This document shows, in pieces, positions 19,396-27,042 of a stretch of DNA of 64,000 nucleotides. The DNA is from an uncultured Pseudomonadota bacterium (GTDB taxonomy: Bacteria; Pseudomonadota; Gammaproteobacteria; Burkholderiales; JALYOK01), in NCBI GenBank assembly GCA_902826775.1, contig CADEHE010000009.1, positions 1 to 64,000 of the forward strand, written 5' to 3'. How positions within the stretch are numbered: position 1 is the first letter of the stretch; the number at the start of each line of letters is the position of its first letter. The notes under the pieces were generated by a model. It had not been told where the DNA came from. It searched no databases and saw only the letters and a program-made list of their open reading frames with translations. The translations under genes were made by a program, and so were the position numbers.

Positions 19396-19646
19396 ACGTC
19401 AACGTTGCCTCCGCGTTCGCATATCCCTCGTTGGTAGGAGGGGCGTGGAACGAGTCGGTTGGTGTACCGTGCTCATATCATGCTGATTTTTAGGGTGTTT
19501 TAGGTGATTCCCTAAGCGGCTTGGCCATTTGTCTTAAGCCCTAAGGCCAAATGACTCGGAGGCTCGGGGACACTAAAGTGACACATATGTGATGTGGAAC
19601 AGAAGTTGCTGAACCAGAATCAAGTGTCGATGAAGGATATCGAACT
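19396..19646. other. Intergenic region with nested inverted repeats
   Basis: Arms TTAGGG/CCCTAA (19490-19495, 19510-19515) and TTGGCC/GGCCAA (19521-19526, 19545-19550) follow each other. A perfect CACATATGTG palindrome lies further on, before the gene at 19647. No coding potential was recognised. The region could be an operator or a structured leader. Confidence 0.4.
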
Positions 19647-20108
19647 ATGCGGACTCGAAAGTCAGTTTGCACCACGCTGGTGGTCTCAAGTGCCCTAGCG
19701 CTAAGCGCCCAGCGCGCCAACGCAGAGCATGTGAACTGCTGGGATACGCAGATGTCCGAAATCGTTGCTCACTCCGCGGAGCAGACTATCGGCAACTTCG
19801 AGGTCGGCGGCGTCTCGATAGCGAGCGATCAACCGTTGATCGTCTACAAGTGCAACGGCACTTTCCTGCTGCGCGGCGAGCGCAAGCAATACAGCTACCT
19901 GTGCGATCTGCAGGATGCGGCAGGAGACAAGTTTTCCCTCCAGAACAATGATGCGACGCTCGGCGCCATGCAATACGTGGCGGGGGGTGGCACGGGCAAG
20001 TACATTGAACGCGCGGGCCTTGCGGCCGAATACACGCTTTTTCCAGTCAATCGCGACGGCAGCTTGCCAAGTTGCGATCCCACCCAAACTGCGGGGAAAT
20101 TGCCATGA
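19647..20108 (+). CDS. Small exported protein of unknown function (153 aa)
   Basis: A signal peptide (VSSALALSAQRANA) is followed by a mature domain of about 125 residues with four cysteines (NCWDT, YKCNGTF, YLCDLQD, LPSCDP), suggesting disulfides in the periplasm. I do not recognise a family. Its TGA overlaps the ATG of the next gene (ATGA), so the two are translationally coupled and probably work together. Confidence 0.65.
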   Translation: MRTRKSVCTTLVVSSALALSAQRANAEHVNCWDTQMSEIVAHSAEQTIGNFEVGGVSIASDQPLIVYKCNGTFLLRGERKQYSYLCDLQDAAGDKFSLQNNDATLGAMQYVAGGGTGKYIERAGLAAEYTLFPVNRDGSLPSCDPTQTAGKLP

Positions 20109-20677
20109 AAACCAGCCACGAAAGTGTATTTGTGTCTAACTGGCGCTCAATTGCGGTGCGCACAGTTCTACTCGCGACAAGCCTGTTTGGTATGAGTGGG
20201 GCGCGCGCGGAAGAGCCTTTGTTCACTGCTGATGCCGGCACGTTCATGTCCAAGCGTTTGCAGTCCATGCCGGATTTGGTGATTAGCTTGTTCGGTGCAA
20301 TCGAAAGAATCGCGAAATACGAACCCCCCGCAACTTATCCGCGCGTGCGGCAGGTTACGCGCTTGGAGCTCGAGCGCGAGGCTTGTGAGGGGCGCAAATG
20401 CCGTTTCGTCAAAGCGGCTTACGTGCCGGAAAAAGGCCTTTACATGGATAACGCGCTTGATCCGCAAGCAAGTGTAATGGACCGCTCCATCTTGCTGCAC
20501 GAATTGGTACATCACTTCCAAGCTTCGACGCGGCGCTATGCCCATCTCGCGGATTGCGAGCGCGCCCGGGCTGAAGAAGAAGAGGCGTACGCAATCCAGA
20601 ACGCTTACCTGGCGCAAAATGGAGGCGGCTATGTGCCGTTTCCGGCGCGTGCCTACAACTGCCACGCACAGGGTTGA
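20105..20677 (+). CDS. Exported HExxH-motif protein, DUF6647-like (190 aa)
   Basis: The start overlaps the upstream stop as ATGA. A signal peptide (VLLATSLFGMSGARA) precedes a domain with LLHELVHHFQ, an HExxH zinc-metalloprotease-type motif, followed by a conserved EEEAYAIQNAYL segment that could supply the third ligand. Two cysteine pairs (EACEGRKC, DCERA and YNCHA) suggest periplasmic folding. The protein resembles the DUF6647 group as I recall it. Protease activity is not shown. It may simply be a metal-binding fold. Confidence 0.65.
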   Translation: MKTSHESVFVSNWRSIAVRTVLLATSLFGMSGARAEEPLFTADAGTFMSKRLQSMPDLVISLFGAIERIAKYEPPATYPRVRQVTRLELEREACEGRKCRFVKAAYVPEKGLYMDNALDPQASVMDRSILLHELVHHFQASTRRYAHLADCERARAEEEEAYAIQNAYLAQNGGGYVPFPARAYNCHAQG

Positions 20678-20697
20678 TTTAATAAGGCGCCCGCGCC

Positions 20698-22146
20698 TCA
20701 AGCGCGGCTCAACACATGGCCGCTACGGGCGCCGGTGGCGCCGGCATGATTCCAGGCGCATCTGCCATTGACAAAAACGTCGCGCACGCCCGCCGCGTTT
20801 TGCCGCGGCTGCTCGAACGTGGCTCGGTCCTGGATTTGCTGCGCGTCGAACAACACGATGTCGGCATAGAAACCGGGCTGGAGCAGACCGCGCCCCGCTA
20901 GACCGAATTTCGCAGCAGGCAGTCCGGTCATCTTGTGCACGGCGGTTTCAAGATCGAATAATCCCACCTCGCGCGTGTAGTGCCCGAGCACGCGCGGAAA
21001 CGTTCCCCATAAGCGCGGATGCGGAAACGCGTCGTGCGGCAAGCCGTCCGAGCCGATCATGGTCTCCTCGAATGAGAGGATGCGGCGCACGTCGTCTTCT
21101 TGCATCGAAAAGTAAATCGCGCCGGCCGGCAACAGCCGTTGCGCCGCGGCCTCCGCGCTCACGCCCATGCGCTGGGCGACCGTGCTCAACTCCATGCCGG
21201 CAAACTCGGGGTGCGGTTTGGACCACGTTACCAGCACGCGCAAGGCCGACTTGAGCCGATCCGCTGAGAGTACCGTCGAAGAGGCGGCGTAGGGGTAGCA
21301 ATCGAGCCCGATCGGCTGTTGCGGCAGATGACGCGCGATATGCGCCAGCGTTTCCTTCGAGCGGCCGAAATTCGCTATGCCCGCGACTTTGTGATGCGAT
21401 ATCACCACCGGCACGCCGAGCGTGCGGCCGATGAGAAAAGTCTCGTCGAGCGAATCGATCACGTGCTCGGACTCGTCGCGCATATGCGTGACGAATACGC
21501 CGCCGTGCTCGCGCAGCGGGCGGCAGACTTCGATCAGTTCTTGCGTTGGTGCGGCGGCAGCGGGCGGATAGTAAGTGCCGGTAGAAATGCCGACAGCGCC
21601 GGCTTGCAGTGCCGCGCGCGCCAACTCTTGCATTCGTGCTATTTCTTTCGAGTTCGCCGGGCGCTCGAGTTCGTCCATGGTCTGAATGCGCAATGTCGAG
21701 TGGCCGACCAGGCACGCCGCGTTTATCGCGGCGGGGCACGAGCGCAATTCTGCGAGGTAGGCAGCGAAACTGGGAAATCTGAACCATGTCCCGTCGTCCA
21801 GCAAATCCAGCGGCGGCGGCATCGCGCCGCGCGCCGAACTCCATTCCAGCGGCGCCAGGCTGATGCCGCAATTGCCGACCACCACCGTGGTCACGCCTTG
21901 GCTGAGCTTGGGCGTCATCTCGGGGGCGGATAGCAGCAGGCGATCGTCGTGCGTGTGGGCGTCGATGAAACCCGGCGCGGCAACGAGGCCAGAGGCATCC
22001 AATTCGCTGTCCGCGCCCGCGCCGTCGAGTTTGCCCACGGCGGCGATCTTGTCGGCGCGGATAGCGATGTCAGCGTGGAAGCGCGGCGCCTTGCTGCCGT
22101 CGATGACGCTGGCGTTGCGGATGATGAGGTCGAAGGTCTGGTTCAT
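20698..22146 (-). CDS. N-acyl-D-amino-acid deacylase / D-aminoacylase, amidohydrolase family (482 aa)
   Basis: The N-terminus FDLIIRNASVIDGS is followed by the metal-binding HTHDD (GFIDAHTHDDRL), VVVGNCGISLAP, GISTGTYYPP, HMRDESEHV and VISHHK. Near the C-terminus come GSDGLP and HPRLWGTFPRVLG. These are hallmarks of D-aminoacylases, which remove the N-acyl group from D-amino acids (zinc enzyme, cytoplasmic). The ATG at 22146 places the start where family members begin. An ATG at 22203 would add 19 residues of no known role. It is divergent from the RraA-like gene, with about 80 bases between them. Confidence 0.88.
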   Translation of the reverse strand: MNQTFDLIIRNASVIDGSKAPRFHADIAIRADKIAAVGKLDGAGADSELDASGLVAAPGFIDAHTHDDRLLLSAPEMTPKLSQGVTTVVVGNCGISLAPLEWSSARGAMPPPLDLLDDGTWFRFPSFAAYLAELRSCPAAINAACLVGHSTLRIQTMDELERPANSKEIARMQELARAALQAGAVGISTGTYYPPAAAAPTQELIEVCRPLREHGGVFVTHMRDESEHVIDSLDETFLIGRTLGVPVVISHHKVAGIANFGRSKETLAHIARHLPQQPIGLDCYPYAASSTVLSADRLKSALRVLVTWSKPHPEFAGMELSTVAQRMGVSAEAAAQRLLPAGAIYFSMQEDDVRRILSFEETMIGSDGLPHDAFPHPRLWGTFPRVLGHYTREVGLFDLETAVHKMTGLPAAKFGLAGRGLLQPGFYADIVLFDAQQIQDRATFEQPRQNAAGVRDVFVNGRCAWNHAGATGARSGHVLSRA

Positions 22147-22227
22147 GAGGTTAAGCGGATGTAGAGTTGCCGAGGTTGTGGCGTTCAGTAATACTTCCTG
22201 CATCGATCGATCTCAAGCGAGGACGGC

Positions 22228-22950
22228 ATGAGTGCAATCACTATCTCCGAAGAAACGCGGCGCAAGCTGGCGCGATGCAGCACCGCCACCTTGACCACGC
22301 AGCTATTCAAGCGCGGCCTGCGCAATACATTCATTCAAAACGTCGCGCGCCTGACGCGCGAAGCTCCGACCATGGTCGGCGAAGCATACACCTTGCGCAA
22401 TATTCCGGCGCGCGAAGACTTGGATCACGTCGGCGTGTTCGAGAATCCCGAGCATCCGCAGCGCAAGGCCATCGAAACTTGCCCGCCCGGCCACGTGCTG
22501 GTGATCGACTGCCGCGGCGAGAAGCGCGTGGCCTCCGGCGGCGGCATTTTGCTCACGCGTTTGCAAGTGCGCGGCACAGCGGGTTTCGTTTCCGACGGCG
22601 CGCTGCGCGATACCGCCGAGATCGCGCAGCTCAAGTTTCCGGTGTATTGCGCCGGCGGCGCGGCGCCGCTGAATTTGGTACATCACCACGCCACAGACAT
22701 CAACGTGCCGATCGCATGCGGCGGTGTGGCGGTGTATCCCGGCGACATCATGGTGGGCGATGCCGAAGGCGTGGTCGTCGTGCCGCGCCATCTCGCGGCG
22801 GAAGTGGCGAACGATGCCGCCGAACAAGAAATAATGGAAGAATTCATCACCGAAGAAATCCGCTCGGGCAAAGCACTGCCGGGAACGTATCCGCCGAACG
22901 AGGCGACCAAGGCGCGCTATCAAGAGTGGAAGAAAGCGCGCGGCAGATAA
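22228..22950 (+). CDS. RraA-like / HMG-CHA aldolase family protein (240 aa)
   Basis: The fold signature is clear: GEAYTLRN, GHVLVIDCRG, GGILLTRLQVRGTAGFVSDGALRD (the Asp and Arg bind metal and substrate in RraA-like aldolases), then PVYCAGGA, GGVAVYPGDIMVGDAEGVVVVP. Members act as 4-carboxy-4-hydroxy-2-oxoadipate or 4-hydroxy-4-methyl-2-oxoglutarate aldolases, or as RNase E regulators. At 240 residues it is longer than RraA (about 160), which favours the catabolic aldolase-like or dehydratase-like group. The substrate is unknown. It may share a catabolic role with the divergent D-aminoacylase. Confidence 0.8.
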   Translation: MSAITISEETRRKLARCSTATLTTQLFKRGLRNTFIQNVARLTREAPTMVGEAYTLRNIPAREDLDHVGVFENPEHPQRKAIETCPPGHVLVIDCRGEKRVASGGGILLTRLQVRGTAGFVSDGALRDTAEIAQLKFPVYCAGGAAPLNLVHHHATDINVPIACGGVAVYPGDIMVGDAEGVVVVPRHLAAEVANDAAEQEIMEEFITEEIRSGKALPGTYPPNEATKARYQEWKKARGR

Positions 22951-22972
22951 GCACGCGCTGAACAAGATACTA

Positions 22973-23007
22973 TCGCCAGATTAGTCTGGCGAGTCTCTTT
23001 CCTTTTG
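22973..23007 (+). terminator. Stem-loop with T-rich tail after the RraA-like gene
   Basis: Perfect 8-bp arms (22973-22980, 22985-22992) enclose a TTAG loop and are followed by a pyrimidine-rich tail. It lies between two converging genes. Confidence 0.6.
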
Positions 23008-23037
23008 ACTCTAGAATGTATGCTAGCTAAAGTATAC

Positions 23038-23934
23038 TCAACTCGCGTGCTCCGACACCCACCGCACCACCTGCGCATGTGTCGCAAACCACACGCTGCC
23101 GAGCGCCCTCGCGCGGCGGATGAGTTCTTCTAAAATCCAAATGCGTGAGCGGTAGCCGATGATGTGCGGGTGCATGGTGAGCTGAAACAAGCCGCCTTCG
23201 TCGTACGCGGCATCGAGTTCGCGTTGAAAGATTTCGAATACGGCGGACGGTGGCGTGTAGGGCCGGAACGATTGCCCGCGATGCATCCAAAAGTACACCG
23301 CGTCGTCGCGCACCCATTCGACCGGCAGCTCAATCACGCCGCTCGGCGCGCCGTCGAGCAGCAGTTCGTAGCAATCTTCGTCCGCCACCAGCGACGAGTC
23401 GTACAGCAAGCCCATCTCCTTGGCGATGGCGAGCGTATGCGCACTGAAATCCCATGAGGGCGTACGCATGCCGACCGGCCGCGTGCCTGTGATCTGTGCC
23501 AGCGTGTCCGCTGCGCGCAGCATCAGATCGCGCTCTGCTTCATGCGGCAGCACCGAATTCAGTTCGTGTATCCAGCCGTGTATGCCGATTTCGTGTCCGT
23601 CCGCGATGAGTTGGCGCTGCTCGTCCGGGTACAGCAGTGCGGTGACTGCCGGCACGTAAAACGAAGCCGGCACTTGGTAGCGCCGCAACAGTTCGGCAAT
23701 GCGCGGCACACCGACGCGGCTGCCGTACTGGCCCCACGACAAGCGCCCGATCGACTTGCCGCCGTCGCGCAGCTCGTTGGTTTCGTGATCGGAATCGAAC
23801 GATAGCGCCACGGCGCAGCGCGCGTTGTCCGGCCAATGCGTCGGACGCAAGCGGCGGCCGGCACGCACTTGGTTGACGATCTTGCGCCAGTGCGGCTCCG
23901 GCCATTGCCAGGGTTCCAGTAGGGGTTCGCTCAT
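23038..23934 (-). CDS. Polysaccharide deacetylase family protein, PuuE-like (298 aa)
   Basis: A NodB-homology fold is visible: SFDSDHETN (catalytic/metal Asp pair), QYGSRVGVPRIAELL, HEIGIHGWIHE (metal His residues), GTRPVGMRTPSWDFS and TMHPHIIGYRSR. The arrangement matches the cytoplasmic PuuE-like allantoinase/deacetylase branch rather than secreted chitin deacetylases. There is no signal peptide. The start is set by GAGG nine bases upstream. It is the third gene of a minus-strand operon after the EamA and MFS transporters. Probable role: hydrolysis of a small amide or ureide imported by those transporters (inference). Confidence 0.85.
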   Translation of the reverse strand: MSEPLLEPWQWPEPHWRKIVNQVRAGRRLRPTHWPDNARCAVALSFDSDHETNELRDGGKSIGRLSWGQYGSRVGVPRIAELLRRYQVPASFYVPAVTALLYPDEQRQLIADGHEIGIHGWIHELNSVLPHEAERDLMLRAADTLAQITGTRPVGMRTPSWDFSAHTLAIAKEMGLLYDSSLVADEDCYELLLDGAPSGVIELPVEWVRDDAVYFWMHRGQSFRPYTPPSAVFEIFQRELDAAYDEGGLFQLTMHPHIIGYRSRIWILEELIRRARALGSVWFATHAQVVRWVSEHAS

Positions 23935-23960
23935 CGCTGCCTCGTGCAGAAATTGGGATG

Positions 23961-25226
23961 TCAGCGCAGCGCTTCGTGCGCGGTTTCGCGCTGCGCTGCA
24001 ATTGTGATCGCACTCACCAGCGCCGCGCCGATGACGTAGTAGGTTGGTGCCAGGGGCGAACCGGTGCGCCCGATCAACCACGTTGCCACATACGGCGCGA
24101 AGCCGCCGAACAGCGCTGCAGCCAGACTATAACCAATCGACATCCAAGTCGAGCGCATCCGCGTAGGGAACATTTCTGCAATGGCCGCCGGCCCGGGCCC
24201 GGAAAACAGCGCGAGCGCCAGCGCGAACAGCGCTTGAATGGCGACCACCACTGCGAACGCCGGTTGCGCGGCGAGCAGCACGAACAGCGGATAGGGCAGC
24301 AGCACGAAGGCGGCGCACGCGGCGAGCAGCAGCGGCTTGCGCCCGATGCGGTCGGATAGCGCGCCCAGCGCCGGCACCGCCAGCACCAGCACGATCAAGC
24401 CTACCGTGTTCGACCACAGCGCGTGCGCGCGATCCAGCCCCGCATGCTTTTGCAGGAAGGTCGGCATGTAAGTGAGGAAGATGTAGTAGGCCACGGTCCA
24501 CACCACCGTAAAGCCGAACGCTCGCGCCGCCAGTGGCCAGCCGGACTGCGGCGGCGCGCGGTCTTGCGCCGGATACGCTGCTTCGAAATGCGGCGTTTCG
24601 CCGATGCGGCGGCGCATGTATAGGCCGACCGGCCCGAGCAAACCGCCGAGCAGAAATGGAATGCGCCAGCCCCAACTTTCCAGCGCGGCAGGTTGCAGCA
24701 GTGTGCCGAGCAGTGCGGTGACCAGCGAGCCGAGCAAGAAGCCGCCCGCCACGCTGGCTTGCTGCAAGCTGCCGAACAAACCGCGCCGCTGCGGCGGCGC
24801 CCACTCGACGATAAAGGCGGTGGCGCTGCCCCATTCGCCGCCGGCGGAAAAGCCTTGCAGCAAGCGCGCCGCAACCAGCAGCGCCGAGGCGGCCGGCCCG
24901 ATCGCGCCGTAGCTGGGCAGCAAGCCGATCACGACCGTGCCGAGCGCCATCAGCGCGATGGTGAGCGTCAGTGCGCGCTTGCGCCCGTGCGTGTCGCCCA
25001 AGCGGCCGATGACGATGCCGCCGAGCGGGCGCACCACAAAGCCGACGCCGAACACGGCGAAGGTGGCAAGCAGCGCGCTGACGTCGTCGCCGCTCGGGAA
25101 AAACTGCTTGGCGAGTGTGGTCGCCAAGAATGCGTACACGGCAAAGTCGTACCACTCCAGCACGTTGCCGATCACCGCGGCGCTGAGCGCGCGGCGGCGC
25201 TGCGCTGAGGTTGCGCCATGCGTCAT
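23961..25226 (-). CDS. MFS transporter, metabolite:H+ symporter (MHS) type (421 aa)
   Basis: About 12 hydrophobic segments are seen. The MHS/ProP signature is present: NVLEWYDFAVYAF in TM1 and RPLGGIVIGRLGDTHGRKRAL in the TM2-3 loop, with LQGFSAGGEWGSA in TM4-5. It should import an organic acid, betaine-like or amino-acid-like compound across the inner membrane using protons. Its ATG overlaps the stop of the EamA gene (ATGA), so the two are coupled. The deacetylase gene follows after 26 bases. Confidence 0.9.
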   Translation of the reverse strand: MTHGATSAQRRRALSAAVIGNVLEWYDFAVYAFLATTLAKQFFPSGDDVSALLATFAVFGVGFVVRPLGGIVIGRLGDTHGRKRALTLTIALMALGTVVIGLLPSYGAIGPAASALLVAARLLQGFSAGGEWGSATAFIVEWAPPQRRGLFGSLQQASVAGGFLLGSLVTALLGTLLQPAALESWGWRIPFLLGGLLGPVGLYMRRRIGETPHFEAAYPAQDRAPPQSGWPLAARAFGFTVVWTVAYYIFLTYMPTFLQKHAGLDRAHALWSNTVGLIVLVLAVPALGALSDRIGRKPLLLAACAAFVLLPYPLFVLLAAQPAFAVVVAIQALFALALALFSGPGPAAIAEMFPTRMRSTWMSIGYSLAAALFGGFAPYVATWLIGRTGSPLAPTYYVIGAALVSAITIAAQRETAHEALR

Positions 25227-26113
25227 CGGCGGTTGACCAAGTAGATGCCGCCGGCCACGAGCGCCAGCGCCAGCACGAACAGTGGGCGCACCGGTTCGCT
25301 GAGCAACCACGCGCCTGCGACGACACTCAATAGCGGCGTGAGGAACGCGAATACCGACAGCCGCGCGGCAAAGTAGCGCGTCAGCAGCCAGAACCAGACG
25401 AGGTAGCTGACGAAGGCAACCACCACCGCCTGGTAGGCCAGGCAAGCGACAACCAGCGGCGTCAGGGCGACCACGCCGGCCTCGCCCATGGCGACGGAAA
25501 CGAGCGGTAGCGTGATGCCGGCGATACCGGTCTGGTAGAGCAGCGTCTTGGTCGGACTGGTGGCGCCGAGTTTAGTGGCGCGCAGCACCACCGTCGTCGC
25601 GGCCCATAGCGCCGCGGCGATGACGCCGAATGCATCGCCGAGCAGTGAGCTGCGCTCGGAGATAAAGCCATCGCCGAAGGCAACGATGATGCCGGCGAAG
25701 GCAACGAGAACGCCGCTCCATTGCCGTGCGCTCAGGCGCTCGCTGCTTACGGTCCAATGCAGACCGAGGGCGGTGAAGCACGGCGCTAGATAAACGAAAA
25801 CCGCCATGCGCGAAGCGCCGGTGCGCGTTAAGCCGATGGCGATGAAGACGAACTCAGCCGCAAATAACACGCCGGCCAGCAGTCCCGGCCAGAGCGAACC
25901 ATCGCGACTCAGCAATTGCACGCCGCGCCAGTGCGCCCATGCGAGCAGTAACACGCTGGCGACGATGAAACGAATTCCGGCTTGCATCACCGCCGACACG
26001 CCCGGCAATGCGAGCTTGACCGTGACGTAAGTCAGGCTCCAGGCACAGCACAGGCACAGCATGGCCGTGAAGGCGTGGGCGTCGAGCGGGCGGCGGAGAG
26101 CGATGGCAGCCAA
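25223..26113 (-). CDS. EamA/DMT family transporter (296 aa)
   Basis: Ten hydrophobic segments occur in two EamA repeats (CCAWSLTYVTVKLALPGV in the first half, GVIAAALWAATTVVLRA in the second), typical of drug/metabolite exporters of the inner membrane. The annotated start is TTG without a clear ribosome-binding site. An ATG at 26062 is an alternative but would cut into the first TM. It is first gene of a three-gene operon with the MFS transporter and the deacetylase. The substrate is unknown. Confidence 0.85.
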   Translation of the reverse strand: MAAIALRRPLDAHAFTAMLCLCCAWSLTYVTVKLALPGVSAVMQAGIRFIVASVLLLAWAHWRGVQLLSRDGSLWPGLLAGVLFAAEFVFIAIGLTRTGASRMAVFVYLAPCFTALGLHWTVSSERLSARQWSGVLVAFAGIIVAFGDGFISERSSLLGDAFGVIAAALWAATTVVLRATKLGATSPTKTLLYQTGIAGITLPLVSVAMGEAGVVALTPLVVACLAYQAVVVAFVSYLVWFWLLTRYFAARLSVFAFLTPLLSVVAGAWLLSEPVRPLFVLALALVAGGIYLVNRR

Positions 26114-26242
26114 TGGGTAATGGGTCGTTGCGGGCTGGCGTGATTAGAGCATCAAATCGGCTTTGCGATAAGGCCGCGGCGCAAACACGCCGCGCCGAGA
26201 GCTTTGTTACACTGGGCCGAAAATCACGTAGGAGTCACGCTC

Positions 26243-27025
26243 ATGCCCGCCATCGTCAATCCCGCCAAGCAACGGCTGCAAGCAGGCGAACTCAGCGTCG
26301 GTATCGGCGTGCGCGTGGTGCGCGGCGTCGAAGTCGCGCGCATTATGAAAAGCGCCGGCTTCGACTGGCTGTTCATCGATTTAGAGCACGGCCAGACTTC
26401 AGTGGAAACGGCGTTTCAGATTTCGGTCGCGGCGCTCGATGCCGGCATCGCGCCGCTGGTGCGCGTGCCGCATGGCGAACTGCGCCTGGCCACGCGCTGC
26501 TTGGATGGCGGCGCGCTCGGCATCGTCATGCCGCACGTGGACACGGCCGAGGAAGCGCGCGCCTTGGTCGATGCGTGCCGGTTCCCGCAGCTTGGCCATC
26601 GCTCTATCGCGGGCGGCTATCCACAATTCGGCTTTGCCGCTAAACCGGCGGTGGAAGCAATGCCGGCAATGAACGATGCGACGCTGCTGGTCGTGATGTT
26701 GGAGACGCCGCGCGCGATCGAGAACGCCGCCGCGATCGCTGCCGTGCCGGGCATCGACGCGTTGTTGATCGGCACCAACGATTTGAGTTTGGAGATGGGC
26801 ATACCCGGTCAGCTTAGCCACGAGCGCGTAATCGCCTGCTACGAAAAGGTAGTGGCCGCGTGCAAAGCCAACGGCAAGTGGGCCGGCATGGGCGGGGTGT
26901 ACACCAAGGATTTGCTGCAGCGCTACATCGCCATGGGCGTGCGCTTGATACTTGCGGGCAACGACTTGAGCTTGCTGATGAGCGCGGGCCAGGATCAAGC
27001 CGGTTTCGTGCGTGGCTGCAAGTAG
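26243..27025 (+). CDS. HpcH/HpaI-type aldolase (260 aa)
   Basis: This is a class II pyruvate aldolase of the HpcH/HpaI (CitE-like TIM-barrel) family. Motifs: DWLFIDLEHGQTS, PLVRVPHGE, GALGIVMPHVDTAEEA, VVMLETPRAIEN (metal-binding Glu), GTNDLS (metal-binding Asp) and GVRLILAGNDLSLL. It cleaves 4-hydroxy-2-oxo acids to pyruvate or a related keto acid plus an aldehyde. An in-frame ATG upstream was discarded because AGGAG sits at the right distance from this ATG. The gamma-glutamyltransferase gene follows within 18 bases, suggesting cotranscription. Confidence 0.9.
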   Translation: MPAIVNPAKQRLQAGELSVGIGVRVVRGVEVARIMKSAGFDWLFIDLEHGQTSVETAFQISVAALDAGIAPLVRVPHGELRLATRCLDGGALGIVMPHVDTAEEARALVDACRFPQLGHRSIAGGYPQFGFAAKPAVEAMPAMNDATLLVVMLETPRAIENAAAIAAVPGIDALLIGTNDLSLEMGIPGQLSHERVIACYEKVVAACKANGKWAGMGGVYTKDLLQRYIAMGVRLILAGNDLSLLMSAGQDQAGFVRGCK

Positions 27026-27042
27026 CGCGGCGGCCAGTGAGC

